Source: Thermocrinis jamiesonii
GTDB lineage: Bacteria; Aquificota; Aquificia; Aquificales; Aquificaceae
Length of the DNA stretch: 64,000 nucleotides
Direction: 5' to 3'
Assembly: GCF_000702425.1 (NCBI RefSeq)
Contig: NZ_JNIE01000002.1
Coordinates: 186,001 to 250,000, forward strand
This document shows, one piece after another, positions 1 through 9,688 of this stretch (positions are counted from its first letter, which is position 1; the number at the start of each line of letters is the position of its first letter). The notes under the pieces are model-generated. The model worked only from the letters and a program-made list of their open reading frames with translations, was not told where the DNA came from and did no database searches. Position numbers and translations under genes: made by a program.

Positions 1-1495
1 GTTCCGTAATTTTATCCTTCAAGACTACCAAAAACTTTTCTTTTTTGTCTTTTACGGTAAAGTCCCAAAAGCCTATTCTGTCCTTTGTCTTTTTCACATC
101 GGACAGGGACAAAAACAGAGCGGTATGTGCTATATCACAGGGTATATAAACCTGAGCTTTTACTAAGCTATTCCAAACGCCCAAACCATTTCCGTATTCT
201 ATAAGATTGCTTGGTGCTTCCGCCAGATGCTGCTTAAGAACATCCTCTGCTTGCCTCAGTTCCATAAGGTCTATTGCCCTTTTGGCATACAAAAGATTTT
301 TTACAGTTTCTATGCCAGAAATGTCTGCAAAGAACCAACCGTCTGAAGAAAAGGCAAATTGCATAAGAGCAAGCGAATGCAGTGCTTTAAATACCTGTGT
401 TCTTTCTTCCTTTGACAAGCTTCTCCTTGCGTGATTTCTTAAATAGTTATCTTTTGACTTTTTAGAGTAATCTTCTAATATGACTTCCACGTAGTGCAAG
501 AAGGCTACTTTTGGGTCAGTAAGGTATTTTTCCAAGAGGTTGTAAGCCTTTTCTTTGACCGCAGACCTTATGGCCTCTAAACCCTCCCTTAAGGGCTTTC
601 TCCACTTTTGATGCCAACCTGGTAGTCCTCCCGTGCTACATCCACAGTCCGATCGCCACCTTTCTACTCCATGAGCACAGCTCCAAGAGGTATAAGGAAT
701 GAGTTTTCCTTCCTCTACGGGCTTGTGGGACCTATAGTATTCCTCTGCGGTAGTAAAGCTTTTGGAGTACTTTTTAAACAAATATGCAAGGGCAAGCTCT
801 GCGAACTTTTTGTGGTGACCAAAGGTTTCGCCGTCTGTCGCTATAACTGTAAGTTCTCCTTTGTGTGTCATTAATGCGAAAAGCTTTTCCGCGTCCCAAA
901 GCAAATCTCCAAAGGATACTCCGTGGGAAAGCTCTCCGTTGTAAACAAAAACCGCCAACCCATTGATCCTCAAATAGTTTCCCTTGGCGGAAACCTGATG
1001 GGGTGCAAGCACTATGAACTCTATGTGGTATTTTTTTAGGATCTCAAGGGTTAGATCATCCACCGCCAATTCGGGAAGCCAAAAACCTTTTGGCTTTCTA
1101 CCAAAAAACTTTTCGTAAGCTCTTATGCCCCAAAATATTTGCACCTCCCTGTCTTCCGGCGGATCTAAAGGAAGGATGGTATGATTGAAAGAGGTAGCCA
1201 GGGCATGGGAACTTCCCTCTCTTATTTTTTCTACAAGCTCTGGATGGAACTTCTCTATCCAGTTTAAGAGCGTCCATCCAATGTTGAAACTGAGATGACT
1301 ATAGCAGTTTATTATGTCCTTTGTAATGGTTCCTTCTCTGTAGTGGGCATAGGCTACAGGTAAATAGCACTCCCTGTATATTCTCTCGTTCCAATTTTCA
1401 AAAGGAAAGGCAGATTCTTCCAATGGTATTTCACCAAGGTATGGATTTTCCCTAAGGGGCTGGTAAAAGTGAGCGTGAATTATGAGATTTTTCAT
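1..1495 (-). CDS. GH57 family glycoside hydrolase with DUF3536 region, 3' end outside window
   Basis: An open frame of 498 codons starts at ATG 1495 and runs off the left edge without a stop. Visible GH57 features are the N-terminal HAHFYQP motif (residues 7-13), the nucleophile region FWLPELAVD (Glu142) and the acid/base region TDGETFGHH (Asp221). The part after about residue 270, with a conserved SWSCAHGVERW stretch and a Cys pair, fits the DUF3536 half of this family. Members are alpha-glucan-active amylase-like or branching-like enzymes; the exact reaction cannot be read from sequence. The ATG overlaps the accA stop by 4 bp (ATGA), so it is probably co-translated with accA. The family call is confident, the substrate is not. 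Confidence 0.85.
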   Translation of the reverse strand, partial: MKNLIIHAHFYQPLRENPYLGEIPLEESAFPFENWNERIYRECYLPVAYAHYREGTITKDIINCYSHLSFNIGWTLLNWIEKFHPELVEKIREGSSHALATSFNHTILPLDPPEDREVQIFWGIRAYEKFFGRKPKGFWLPELAVDDLTLEILKKYHIEFIVLAPHQVSAKGNYLRINGLAVFVYNGELSHGVSFGDLLWDAEKLFALMTHKGELTVIATDGETFGHHKKFAELALAYLFKKYSKSFTTAEEYYRSHKPVEEGKLIPYTSWSCAHGVERWRSDCGCSTGGLPGWHQKWRKPLREGLEAIRSAVKEKAYNLLEKYLTDPKVAFLHYVEVILEDYSKKSKDNYLRNHARRSLSKEERTQVFKALHSLALMQFAFSSDGWFFADISGIETVKNLLYAKRAIDLMELRQAEDVLKQHLAEAPSNLIEYGNGLGVWNSLVKAQVYIPCDIAHTALFLSLSDVKKTKDRIGFWDFTVKDKKEKFLVVLKDKITE

Positions 1496-2442
1496 GATTC
1501 CAAGAAGAAGCCTATACGCTCAAATTTTTCAATTCTTCTTTTTACAAGATCTTCAGGGCTTAGCTTTATAAGTTCCCTTAAGTGCTTCCTTATGCAGTAT
1601 TTGAGAACCCTTGCAGTCCTTGCGTAGTCCCAATGGGCTGCACCCAATGGCTCCCGAATAATTCCGTCTATAACTCCAAGCTCAAGAAGATCCTTTGCGG
1701 TTAGCCTTAGGGCTTTGGATGCTTCCTTTACTTTGGACTGATCCTTCCAAAGAATGGCTGCACAACCTTCAGGGGATATGACAGAGTATATGGAATTTTC
1801 CAGCATTAAAACTACATTTGCGACACCCAAAGCCAATGCCCCTCCCGAACCTCCTTCACCAATAACCACCGCCAGCACCGGAACCTTTAAGTATCCAAAG
1901 GTGTAAAGGCTTTCTGCAATGGCTTCCGACTGACCCCTCTCCTCCGCACCTATGCCCGGGTAAGCACCAGGCGTATCTATGAAGGTAATAACGGGCAAGC
2001 AGTAGTGCTCGGCAAGCTTGGCTATTCTTATTGCTTTTCTGTAACCTTCTGGATGTGGCATGCCAAAGTTTCTTTCCATCTTCTCCTTTGTAGTCCTTCC
2101 CTTTTCGTGTCCGATAACCGCCACTGGCACGTCATCCAAATAAGCAAAACCGGCTACTATGGCTTTATCATCACCAAACTTCCTGTCTCCGTGAAGTTCT
2201 ATAAAATCTTTGAAGATAAGCTTTATGTAGTCCAACGTGTGAGGCCTCTGCGGATGCCTTGCCAACAAAACCTTCTCCCATGGGCCTAACTTAGCATAAA
2301 TTTCTTCGCTTTTTTTCTTAAAAGCTCTTTGAAGTCTTCTGAGCTCTTCCTCTTTGTCCTTTTCTCCCAGGTGATATAGCTTTCTAAGTTGGATGATCTT
2401 TTCGTTTAATTCTGCAAGTTCTTTTTCAAATTCTAAAAACAT
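1492..2442 (-). CDS. accA: acetyl-CoA carboxylase carboxyltransferase subunit alpha
   Basis: A 316-residue protein of the usual AccA length. It transfers the carboxyl group from biotin-BCCP to acetyl-CoA together with AccD, the first step of fatty acid synthesis, in the cytosol. Recognisable stretches are RPHTLDYI (residues 47-54), FIELHGDR (61-68), FIDTPGAYPGIGAEERGQ and the crotonase-fold oxyanion region GEGGSGGALALGV. The hisZ stop lies 8 bp upstream, and the GH57 gene overlaps its end. accD and the biotin carboxylase genes are not in this window. Confidence 0.97.
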   Translation of the reverse strand: MFLEFEKELAELNEKIIQLRKLYHLGEKDKEEELRRLQRAFKKKSEEIYAKLGPWEKVLLARHPQRPHTLDYIKLIFKDFIELHGDRKFGDDKAIVAGFAYLDDVPVAVIGHEKGRTTKEKMERNFGMPHPEGYRKAIRIAKLAEHYCLPVITFIDTPGAYPGIGAEERGQSEAIAESLYTFGYLKVPVLAVVIGEGGSGGALALGVANVVLMLENSIYSVISPEGCAAILWKDQSKVKEASKALRLTAKDLLELGVIDGIIREPLGAAHWDYARTARVLKYCIRKHLRELIKLSPEDLVKRRIEKFERIGFFLES

Positions 2443-2450
2443 TACAAAAA

Positions 2451-3290
2451 TTATAAAACTTCCAAAAGGGCTTCTAAATACACCGCTCCCCCTACAGCCT
2501 TTGACTGTAGAAAAAGATTGTCGTATCTTCCCCCTCCCGCAATTGGATATCCCACCTCTGGATGAAAGATCTCAAAAACTATACCTGTGTAGTATTCCTG
2601 CGTTCTTATCTCCGAAAGGTCATAGAAAACCTTAGCTTTGCAATCCTTTAAAAGCTCTCCTAAGCGCCTTAGCTCTTCACATTCGGCAGAAAACTCGGGA
2701 AACTTTTTTGAAAACTCCCCCAAAACTTCACTTCCTCCGTAAGCCTTCAGAAGGTGATACATACTGTCCTCTTCCTTCAGTCCAAAAAAGCTCTTCTTCC
2801 TTAGCCTTTCTTTGTCCTCTTCACTCCTGCAAAGCTTTTTTACTATACCCATGTGTCCCAAAATAATGGATAGATCTTTAAGCCCTAAGCTGAGAAGATA
2901 CTCCACCAACCTGCTTATGACTTCATACTCCCCTTCTGGAAATCCAAAACCTACCAACTCTATTCCCATCTGAAACCCTTCCAACTCCTTTGGAGAAAAA
3001 ACCGGTCCCCAATAAAAAACCTTGAGGGGAAGATCTACCTTTCTAAGACTGTTGAGAAATCTCGTTAAACTTATGGTCCAGTCTGACCTAAGAGCTAAAT
3101 AACTTCCGTCAGACTGCGTGCATATAAGAAAAGGTTTGTAAAGTTTAGCATCCTGCGGATGATAAACCTCCAACGTGGGAAGCTGTATAAAGTTGTAATC
3201 TCTAAATAGCTCGCAAGCTTTTACGAAGGTGTCCTTGAGCTTTTTTGAATCTTCAAAGTTGAAAAATCTCTCCCCTTCCGGAATAAGCAT
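2451..3290 (-). CDS. hisZ: ATP phosphoribosyltransferase regulatory subunit (HisZ-like)
   Basis: A 279-residue class II aminoacyl-tRNA synthetase paralogue resembling the HisRS catalytic core (QLPTLEVY, LALRSDWTISLTRF, VFYWGPVFSP) but without an anticodon-binding domain. That is the HisZ layout: HisZ binds short-form HisG and regulates the first step of histidine synthesis. The C-terminal GGGRYDNL motif matches the HisRS/HisZ family. It starts 25 bp from the divergent MFS gene and is followed 8 bp later by accA. A very short HisRS is the alternative, but the missing C-terminal domain argues against it. Confidence 0.85.
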   Translation of the reverse strand: MLIPEGERFFNFEDSKKLKDTFVKACELFRDYNFIQLPTLEVYHPQDAKLYKPFLICTQSDGSYLALRSDWTISLTRFLNSLRKVDLPLKVFYWGPVFSPKELEGFQMGIELVGFGFPEGEYEVISRLVEYLLSLGLKDLSIILGHMGIVKKLCRSEEDKERLRKKSFFGLKEEDSMYHLLKAYGGSEVLGEFSKKFPEFSAECEELRRLGELLKDCKAKVFYDLSEIRTQEYYTGIVFEIFHPEVGYPIAGGGRYDNLFLQSKAVGGAVYLEALLEVL

Positions 3291-3315
3291 AAGGCTATTT
3301 TATACTATTAACTTA

Positions 3316-4488
3316 ATGCTTAAAAACCTCACAAAGGAAGAGAAAAAAGTAATCTTAGGCATTTCCTTTGCGGTGTCTGCCAGAATGCTTGGGCTTTTTT
3401 TGTTGCTACCCGTCCTTTCTCCCTATCTGAGAAGCCTCGAAGATTCCACACCCTTTTTGATAGGCCTTGCGATAGGCATATACGGCTTTGCGCAAGCTAT
3501 TTTCCAAATACCCTTTGGCTATCTTTCAGACAAGGTCGGAAGAAAGCGGGTGATAATCTTTGGGATGATAACCTACATCTTGGGGAGTTTGCTTGGGGGT
3601 TTGGCTAAAAACATATGGGTTATGGTGATGGCAAGATTTGTTCAGGGTTTTGGAGCAGTTTCTTCTGCTATGATTGCCCTCTCTTCAGACTTAACCAGAG
3701 AGGAAGTAAGAACCAGCGCTTTTGCGGTAATCGGATCGTCCATTAGTCTTGTTTTCACCTTTAGCTTGGTCTTTGCCCCCGTTATTGCAGGAATGGTAGG
3801 TGTGCCTACGCTGTTTTTCCTTACCGCCTTCCTAAGCCTGTTGGCTACTGTATATTTAGCCCTCTTTATTCCAGAACCAAAGAATCATCGCAGGGAGATA
3901 GAACCGTCTATGAAGAACTTTGTCATTATCCTCATGGATAAGAATCAAATTTTTTTAAACTTTTCGGTTGCGGTTTTGCATGCCTTTCTTGTAGCCATTT
4001 TTACCGTCATACCCTACAGGTTGGTTTATGAATACGGTATGCCAAAGGTGGAGCATTGGAAGATCTACGTTCCAGCGCTGATTTTATCCCTAATTCTTAT
4101 GGTTCCCGCTGTGGTTTTTGCAGAAAGAAAAAAAAGATTTGGAGAAGTTTTTCTGCTAGGTGTTGCTCTAATAGGTTTTGGCTTTCTGATCTACCAAATT
4201 TTAAATTCCCTATATGGAGCAATTATTCTACTCGTTTTGTTTTTAATAGGCTTTCACCTTTTGGAGCCCATAATCCCTTCCCTTCTTACTAAGCTAACCC
4301 ATAGGGACTTAAAGGGTTTATCTTTGGGATTTTTCAACACTTTGCAATTCTTGGGAGCATTTTTTGGGGGACTGCTTGGTGGATTGACTATAAAGCATGA
4401 TACTTTTCTTTTTACGTCCTTTGGCATGCTATTTTCAGCCCTTTGGTTTATTGTTGCCTATCTGTGGCTAAAAGCTCTAAGGTTCTGA
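3316..4488 (+). CDS. major facilitator superfamily transporter
   Basis: A 390-residue protein with about twelve hydrophobic segments. The MFS loop 2-3 motif is clear (GYLSDKVGRKRVI, about residues 70-82), followed by the ARFVQGFGA region of helix 4, typical of drug:H+ antiporter-like proteins. I chose ATG 3316 because the longer frame from 3229 overlaps the divergent hisZ start by 62 bp and adds a non-membrane leader unlike the family. A TATACT box at 3301-3306 is the nearest promoter-like element and would give a very short leader. The substrate is unknown. Confidence 0.8.
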   Translation: MLKNLTKEEKKVILGISFAVSARMLGLFLLLPVLSPYLRSLEDSTPFLIGLAIGIYGFAQAIFQIPFGYLSDKVGRKRVIIFGMITYILGSLLGGLAKNIWVMVMARFVQGFGAVSSAMIALSSDLTREEVRTSAFAVIGSSISLVFTFSLVFAPVIAGMVGVPTLFFLTAFLSLLATVYLALFIPEPKNHRREIEPSMKNFVIILMDKNQIFLNFSVAVLHAFLVAIFTVIPYRLVYEYGMPKVEHWKIYVPALILSLILMVPAVVFAERKKRFGEVFLLGVALIGFGFLIYQILNSLYGAIILLVLFLIGFHLLEPIIPSLLTKLTHRDLKGLSLGFFNTLQFLGAFFGGLLGGLTIKHDTFLFTSFGMLFSALWFIVAYLWLKALRF

Positions 4489-4598
4489 ATCTACCTTAGG
4501 AATTTCGCTAACCAAATAAATTAGCTCGTAAAGCATCGCATTGTAGTTTCTTTTTATTTTCAGGTAGTGTGTCTTTTTTCTCCTCCAAAGATCAAGCT
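4477..4598 (-). pseudogene. C-terminal remnant of a minus-strand gene cut off by the TnpB element
   Basis: Read on the minus strand from the element boundary at 4598, an open frame of about 40 codons (including LDLWRRKKTHYLKIKR and YELIYLVSEIPKVDSEP) ends at a TAG at 4479-4477, inside the MFS stop region. The composition looks like real coding sequence. It lies in line with the tig-clpP-clpX series, so it may be the tail of a gene that once followed clpX. I cannot name the family. The region also contains a 7-bp inverted repeat (4477-4483/4493-4499) with no T run. Confidence 0.4.
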
Positions 4599-5596
4599 GA
4601 GGCTGTCCGAAAAATCCTTCAGGCAGTGCTGAGTAGTTATAATAAAAACCTGATGTATGTAAGCGTGCAGTTTAAACTTCAGTTGAACAGTTCAGACAGA
4701 AAAAAGCTTTTGGAATTAATGCGTAAGCAATCATCAGCCATAAGGTCAGCTTATAAACTACTGAAAGACAAAAACTCCCATAGCCAAATATACCAAAATC
4801 TAAGACAACTGTTTCCTGACCTACCTACCAAATACATAGAATAGTAGAAATAGCAAAAGAGAAAGGAAAAGCTATAGCTATAGAAAACTTAAAGAAAGTC
4901 AATCGTGGTTATCGTGGGGATGGGAAAGCTAAGCTAAGAAAGAGACTACATCATTGGAACTTTAAGAGCTTGCTTTCAAAGATTGAAAGAACTGCAAAGC
5001 TAAGTGGATTAGAAGTTATCAAGGTAAATCCCGCTTTCACTTCTGTTATAGGAGCACTAAAATATGCACCACAGTTTGGGATAGACAAAGACATAGCAGG
5101 AACTTACGTGATAGGAAGAAGGGCATTAGGTTTTAAAGAAGAAGTTCCTGAGAACTATCTAAAACTTCTTTCATACAGGGAATACTTAGAGTATGCCATT
5201 TACACCTACACGGAAAAGGAAGAGGAGTTAAAGGAACAACTAAAGAAAGAGACAAACCAATACAAAAGAAATGCCATAAACTCTGAGCTAAAACAAGTTC
5301 AGAAAGCAAAAGGTTTGCTTTTAGAAAAACTTAAAAGCCTTCAGGACGAGCCGAGTTTCTGTGAGGCCGTCAACGGAAGGAATCCCAAGCGGGGAGAGAC
5401 TAAAAAAGTCTCTCAAAGTGCTTGGCAAGTTCTGAAGGTAGCCTTCCTCTTCCCTGTTCTTGGAAAGGTTATGTCGAGGGACCTTTCCCCTCTTCCGCCC
5501 TTACTGGTGGAAGCTCTGTGGGACAGGGTGAGGAGAAGGTCAGTTCCCTTAGAGGTTGGGGGGACGTCCCAATGAGAGATTTTTTTGAACAACCTC
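4599..5596 (+). mobile_element. TnpB element, internally deleted copy (copy A)
   Basis: The ends are inverted repeats of about 23 bp: GAGGCTGTCCGAAAAATCC at 4599 and, on the opposite strand, GAGGTTGTTCAAAAAAATC ending at 5596. Against the intact copy at 56051-57653 it keeps both ends but has lost roughly 200 codons of the tnpB middle. The right end stops one base before the clpX TGA (5597-5599), so nothing remains between clpX and the element. No clear target duplication is visible. The conserved right-end core (5527-5572) recurs at 56071-56121, 61029-61075 and 23056-23101. Confidence 0.8.
4653..5575 (+). pseudogene. tnpB: broken TnpB-family gene (internal deletion plus frame break)
   Basis: The ATG at 4653 aligns with the start of the intact TnpB, and codons 1 to about 63 follow it closely. 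At about 4840-4847 the sequence jumps to the region just before RuvC-II (EIAKEKGKAIAIENLKK), and stop codons follow the join. The downstream frame (from about 4847, open from 4970) holds RuvC-II and the RuvC-III region GIDKDIAGTYVIGRR through to the C-terminus. The RuvC-I aspartate region is deleted, so it cannot be an active nuclease. The remaining part is still highly similar to the intact copy, so the decay looks recent. Confidence 0.85.
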
Positions 5597-6841
5597 TCAA
5601 ACTGCTTCTTTGAAGATGTATTTAGGCTTAGTATTATTCTTCACAGTCTCTTCATCTACTAAAACTTTCTTTAAACCTTTTTTTGATGGAATTTCAAACA
5701 TAACATCCGTCATTATCTCTTCCATTATGGCTCTTAGCCCACGGGCACCTGTTTTTCTCCTTATAGACTCCTTCGCTATTTCCCTTAAAGCTTCTTCTGT
5801 TATTTCAAGCTCTACGCCTTCCATTTCAAAAAGCTTTTTGTACTGCTTTACCAAAGCATTTTTAGGCTCCACTAATACCCTAACCAGCTCATCTTCTGTA
5901 AGCTCATCAAGGACAGCAATAACAGGAAACCTTCCCACAAACTCAGGGATCATACCAAAGTGGATAAGGTCATCCGGCTCCACATAAGAAAGCACATTTC
6001 CCTCAAGGTTATACTTACCTATGGCTGATTCAAAACCTACTGTTGATTTGCCGAGCCTGCGCTTTATTATGTCCTCCAATCCCACAAAGGCACCACCGCA
6101 TATAAAGAGAATGTCCGTTGTATCTACCTGTATAAATTCTTGATGGGGATGCTTTCTTCCACCCTGAGGGGGCACGTTTGCTACAGTCCCCTCCACGATC
6201 TTTAGGAGTGCCTGCTGAACGCCCTCTCCCGAAACGTCCCTGGTTATGGAAGGGTTTATGCCAGACTTTTTGGCTATTTTGTCTATCTCGTCTATATACA
6301 CTATACCCTTCTGCGCCAGCTTTACATCATAACCACAGTTTTGCAAAAGGCGCGTTAGCACATTTTCCACATCCTCGCCTACATATCCTGCTTCCGTAAG
6401 ACTCGTAGCATCCGCTATGGCAAAGGGAACGTTTAGGATCTTTGCTAAGGTTTTTGCCAGCAAGGTTTTTCCAGAACCGGTAGGACCTATCATAAGTATA
6501 TTACTCTTTTCTATTTCTACGTCATCCAACTTCATGCCAAGCTCTTTCATTCTTATTCTTTTGTAATGGTTATAAACTGCAACAGAAAGAATCTTCTTTG
6601 CCCTTTCTTGACCTATCACATACTGATCTAAGATGGCCTTTATTTCCTCTGGCTTTGGAATTTCCCTAATTTCAGTTTTTGCCAACTGACTTTTTTGCTC
6701 CCTTATGATTGCATTGCAAGTTTCTACGCACCTGTCACATATGAAAGTATCGTTGGGACCTGCTATAAGCACAAGAACTTCGCTCTGCGTCCTACCGCAA
6801 AAAGAACATCTGTGCTCTTGTTTTTTATAAACCTTACTCAA
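5597..6841 (-). CDS. clpX: ATP-dependent Clp protease ATP-binding subunit ClpX
   Basis: A 414-residue AAA+ unfoldase that delivers substrates to ClpP. The N-terminal zinc-binding domain has Cys12, Cys15, Cys35 and Cys38; Walker A is GPTGSGKT (about 118-125), Walker B VYIDEIDK, with [12 protein letters not shown] and the [11 protein letters not shown] region typical of ClpX. The length is normal. It lies 11 bp after clpP and is the last intact gene of a tig-clpP-clpX series; the TnpB element starts directly at its stop codon. Confidence 0.97.
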   Translation of the reverse strand: MSKVYKKQEHRCSFCGRTQSEVLVLIAGPNDTFICDRCVETCNAIIREQKSQLAKTEIREIPKPEEIKAILDQYVIGQERAKKILSVAVYNHYKRIRMKELGMKLDDVEIEKSNILMIGPTGSGKTLLAKTLAKILNVPFAIADATSLTEAGYVGEDVENVLTRLLQNCGYDVKLAQKGIVYIDEIDKIAKKSGINPSITRDVSGEGVQQALLKIVEGTVANVPPQGGRKHPHQEFIQVDTTDILFICGGAFVGLEDIIKRRLGKSTVGFESAIGKYNLEGNVLSYVEPDDLIHFGMIPEFVGRFPVIAVLDELTEDELVRVLVEPKNALVKQYKKLFEMEGVELEITEEALREIAKESIRRKTGARGLRAIMEEIMTDVMFEIPSKKGLKKVLVDEETVKNNTKPKYIFKEAV

Positions 6842-6852
6842 AACAGAGCCTC

Positions 6853-7449
6853 CTAAGTTCTCTTTGTGATAACCTTATCAACTATGCCGTATTCTACCGC
6901 CTCTTGGGCAGACATAAAGTAGTCCCTTTCCACATCTTTCTCTATCTTTTCTAAGGGCTGTCCTGTGTGGAAAGCAAGTATCTCATTTAGCATGTTCTTT
7001 ATCCTCTTTATTTCCTCCGCATGGATTATTATGTCCGTCGCCTGACCGGTTATTCCACCTAAGGGTTGATGGATCATTATCCTTGCATGGGGAAGGGCAT
7101 ACCTTTTACCCTTTGTCCCCGCTGCCAAAAGCACCGCGCCCATAGATGCAGCCTGTCCTATGCATATGGTTACCACATCGGGCTTTATGTATTGCATAGT
7201 ATCGTATATAGCCATACCTGCGGTGACAGAACCTCCTGGACTGTTTATGTACATGTATATGTCCTTTTCGGGGTCCTGCGCTTCCAAGAAAAGAAGCTGG
7301 GCAACTATAAGGTTAGCTACGTGATCATCTATTGGATATCCAAGTAGAACGATTCTATCCTGCAAAAGCCTTGAGTATATGTCGTAAGCCCTTTCTCCCC
7401 TCGGCGTTTGTTCTATAACTATAGGCACAAGTTGGTCAAGTATTCTCAT
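6853..7449 (-). CDS. clpP: ATP-dependent Clp protease proteolytic subunit ClpP
   Basis: A 198-residue serine protease that forms the tetradecameric barrel capped by ClpX. The catalytic triad can be read as Ser102 (GQAASMG), His127 (MIHQP) and Asp176 (VERDYF). I chose ATG 7449 rather than the upstream ATG 7473 because AGGAGG sits 8-9 bp before it and the family starts near MRILDQLVP. The gene overlaps the end of tig by 14 bp, which suggests translational coupling. Confidence 0.97.
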   Translation of the reverse strand: MRILDQLVPIVIEQTPRGERAYDIYSRLLQDRIVLLGYPIDDHVANLIVAQLLFLEAQDPEKDIYMYINSPGGSVTAGMAIYDTMQYIKPDVVTICIGQAASMGAVLLAAGTKGKRYALPHARIMIHQPLGGITGQATDIIIHAEEIKRIKNMLNEILAFHTGQPLEKIEKDVERDYFMSAQEAVEYGIVDKVITKRT

Positions 7450-8737
7450 TTTCCTTTTCCTCCTTAGTTTCAACTTCTACGAAAACTACTTTATTTATTA
7501 TGTCTTTTAGAGCTTTGGTTCTTAAGATGTCCTTTACTATGGCGCCTTCTAAACCGCTGGATTGTATTTCCGCCTTTACTTTATCTACCTCCACACCGCG
7601 TAAGGAAGCCAGCTTAGCGTATTCGCTTTCCAATTCCTCTGGAGAAACTTCCAAGTTCTTTACCTGAGCGTATTTATCCAAAATATAACTAAGTTTTATG
7701 TTTGCAACTGCTTGAGGCAACAGTTCTTTTGCTATTCCTTGCACGTCTAAGTATTTTGTGTCTATACCCAAAGAGGCAAGTTCTTTTAGCCTGGCATCTA
7801 CCAAAAAGCCCAGCTCCCTTCTAAGAAGGGTTTGAGGAACTTCAAACTCATGAAGCTCTAACAACTTTTTTACAACAGCACCTTCCCGCACACGCTCTTT
7901 GTAATCTTCAAGGCGACTCTTTATAAGATCCCTTATCTTTTCCTCCGCTTCTTTCCAAGTTTCTCCAAAGCCAAGTTCTTTTGCAAAGTCGTCGTTAGCT
8001 TCCGGAAGCACTTTCTCCTTTACTGCTTTTATCTGTATCTTAACCTTTGCCTTACCTACCACCTTTCCCTCCGCATCAAACAGATCCACGCTATCTATGG
8101 TTATCTCATCTCCCTCCTTTTTGTTCAACAGCTCTCTTTCTATTTCTTCCCTCAAAAACTTCTGACCCACTATAACCGTGGTTTCCCCTTCCGAAGTTTC
8201 TCCGCTTTCTAAATCCTGGACATTGTATTGGATGACTACCATGTCTCCCTCTTTGATTTCCCTTTCTACTGGCTCCCACAGGGCATGCTGATCTCTAAGC
8301 CTATTTATCTCTTCCTGAACCATCTCCTCTTTAAATTCAATCTTTGGCACTTCAACCTGTAAGTTCTCAATCTCTTCCAGCTTAAGTTCAAAGGAAGGTG
8401 GAACTTCAAAAACAACTCTGTAAGCTAACTTATTTTCCTTCTCATCAAGCTCCACTTCTTCCAAGTATATGTCAGCCACCGGTTTAAGATTGCTTTCTTC
8501 TATTGCTTTTTGTAATGTTGCGTCTGCTACCTTTTTTCCCACCTCTTCCCTTATGTAGTCCCTATACCTTGCCTTTATAAGCCATAGGGGAGCCTTTCCT
8601 CTCCTAAAACCTTCCAATTCTACATTTTGAATAAGTTGGTTATAAACTTCCTCTAAACTTTCCTTTACTATTTGTCCTTCGACCTCTACTTTAAGGCTCT
8701 TAAAAAGTCCTTCCCTTTCCTCTAAGCTAACCTTCAT
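7436..8737 (-). CDS. tig: trigger factor (ribosome-associated chaperone and prolyl isomerase)
   Basis: A 433-residue trigger factor. The N-terminal ribosome-binding domain carries the GFRRGKAP signature; the middle is an FKBP-like domain (about 160-245, starting [10 protein letters not shown]) and the rest is the helical substrate-binding arm. It binds at the exit tunnel through L23 and folds nascent chains. It is the first gene of tig-clpP-clpX; tRNA-Leu lies 19 bp upstream on the same strand, so the two may share a transcript. Confidence 0.96.
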   Translation of the reverse strand: MKVSLEEREGLFKSLKVEVEGQIVKESLEEVYNQLIQNVELEGFRRGKAPLWLIKARYRDYIREEVGKKVADATLQKAIEESNLKPVADIYLEEVELDEKENKLAYRVVFEVPPSFELKLEEIENLQVEVPKIEFKEEMVQEEINRLRDQHALWEPVEREIKEGDMVVIQYNVQDLESGETSEGETTVIVGQKFLREEIERELLNKKEGDEITIDSVDLFDAEGKVVGKAKVKIQIKAVKEKVLPEANDDFAKELGFGETWKEAEEKIRDLIKSRLEDYKERVREGAVVKKLLELHEFEVPQTLLRRELGFLVDARLKELASLGIDTKYLDVQGIAKELLPQAVANIKLSYILDKYAQVKNLEVSPEELESEYAKLASLRGVEVDKVKAEIQSSGLEGAIVKDILRTKALKDIINKVVFVEVETKEEKENENT

Positions 8738-8756
8738 GAAAACCTCCTTTTAGTAA

Positions 8757-8839
8757 TGCGGGTGGAGGGACTCGAACCCTCACGGGCTAAGCCCACAGGA
8801 TCCTAAGTCCTGCGCGTCTGCCAATTCCGCCACACCCGC
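8757..8839 (-). tRNA. tRNA-Leu (anticodon TAG)
   Basis: The minus-strand sequence folds as a class II tRNA: acceptor GCGGGTG pairing with CACCCGC, discriminator A, D-arm GGCGGAATTGGCAGACGC, anticodon arm around CTTAGGA (anticodon TAG), a long variable arm and T-arm GGTTCGAGTCC. CCA is not encoded. It sits between tig and the divergent SurA-like gene. Confidence 0.95.
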
Positions 8840-8852
8840 TTTAAGGTGTAAA

Positions 8853-8858
8853 ATTATA
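8853..8858 (-). promoter_or_regulatory. putative -10 box of the tRNA-Leu/tig promoter
   Basis: A perfect TATAAT on the minus strand, with a predicted transcription start about 7 bp before the tRNA 5' end. A partial -35 match (GTAACA, 4 of 6) lies 16 bp upstream, inside the divergent coding sequence. The -10 is the main support. Confidence 0.45.
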
Positions 8859-8860
8859 TC

Positions 8861-9688
8861 ATGTTCGGGTTTTTTGTTACCCTTCTGCTTGTAAGTCTTT
8901 CTTGGGCTTCCGTAGTGGCAAGAATAGGTTCTGAAACAATAGAAAGGGACGAGGTCTATTCACTTTTCCAATCCTACTGGAGGGAGATCCTTCACCTTCC
9001 AATAGCAAGAGCTACAAAGTTTGACGTTCAGAACTTTTTGGTGGAGCTTGTAAGGGCAAAAATCATACAACAGGAAGCCAAAAAGATGGGCATTACTGCA
9101 GGTAAAAGAGAATTAGAAGAGTATATAGAAAGAAACATAGGCTCTAAGAACTTAAGCAGGGTGGTGCGCGAATTTATAAAAACAGAGCTGTTGATAGACA
9201 AGATCCTTGATAGATTGGTGGGTGGTGTGCAAGTAAATGAAAATCAGATAATAGCTTACTATTATTTAAACCTTAGGGACTTTAAGATGCCTGCTCAGGT
9301 TGGGCTTGAACGCTTTGTCGCGGATAGTCTTGATAGCGCCAACGAAGCCTATTATCGGCTTTCAAAAGGCATTGAGTTTTTGGAAGACATTAAGGGATTG
9401 AGAAAGGGTGAGACTATGTGGTATTCCATACAAGCTTTGCCAGAAGCGCTTCGCAAACAACTCAGTCCCTATCATATCGGAACCATTTCCAAGCCCATTC
9501 AAACCGAAGCGGGTTATGTAATATTCAGAGTTGTTGGACGGAGAAACGAGGGCATTATACCTTTGGAGGAAGCCAAATCCATGGTTAGGGCTAAGCTTAT
9601 AAGGGAAAAAAGGCAGGAGGTTTTAAAGGAATGGTTGGAGAACACATTAAAAAAGTATCGTGTGGAATTTTACTTTTCGCAACTTTAG
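8861..9688 (+). CDS. SurA/PpiC-type periplasmic peptidyl-prolyl isomerase
   Basis: A 275-residue protein with an N-terminal signal-like segment (FGFFVTLLLVSLSWA), a SurA-like helical N-terminal region and a divergent parvulin (PpiC) domain at about 125-240, ending in the GTISKPIQTEAGYVIFRV motif. It probably acts as a periplasmic chaperone for outer-membrane proteins. AAGGTG lies 13 bp upstream of the ATG as a possible ribosome site. The next gene, a second SurA-like protein, overlaps it by 58 bp. Family clear, exact role inferred. Confidence 0.8.
   Translation: MFGFFVTLLLVSLSWASVVARIGSETIERDEVYSLFQSYWREILHLPIARATKFDVQNFLVELVRAKIIQQEAKKMGITAGKRELEEYIERNIGSKNLSRVVREFIKTELLIDKILDRLVGGVQVNENQIIAYYYLNLRDFKMPAQVGLERFVADSLDSANEAYYRLSKGIEFLEDIKGLRKGETMWYSIQALPEALRKQLSPYHIGTISKPIQTEAGYVIFRVVGRRNEGIIPLEEAKSMVRAKLIREKRQEVLKEWLENTLKKYRVEFYFSQL

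Noticed and set aside
3229-3315. Longer start for the MFS transporter.
   Set aside because: It overlaps the divergent hisZ gene and adds a leader that does not look like the family.
4477-4499. Perfect 7-bp hairpin at the end of the MFS gene.
   Set aside because: It is not followed by a T run and lies inside overlapping coding ends, so I do not call it a terminator.
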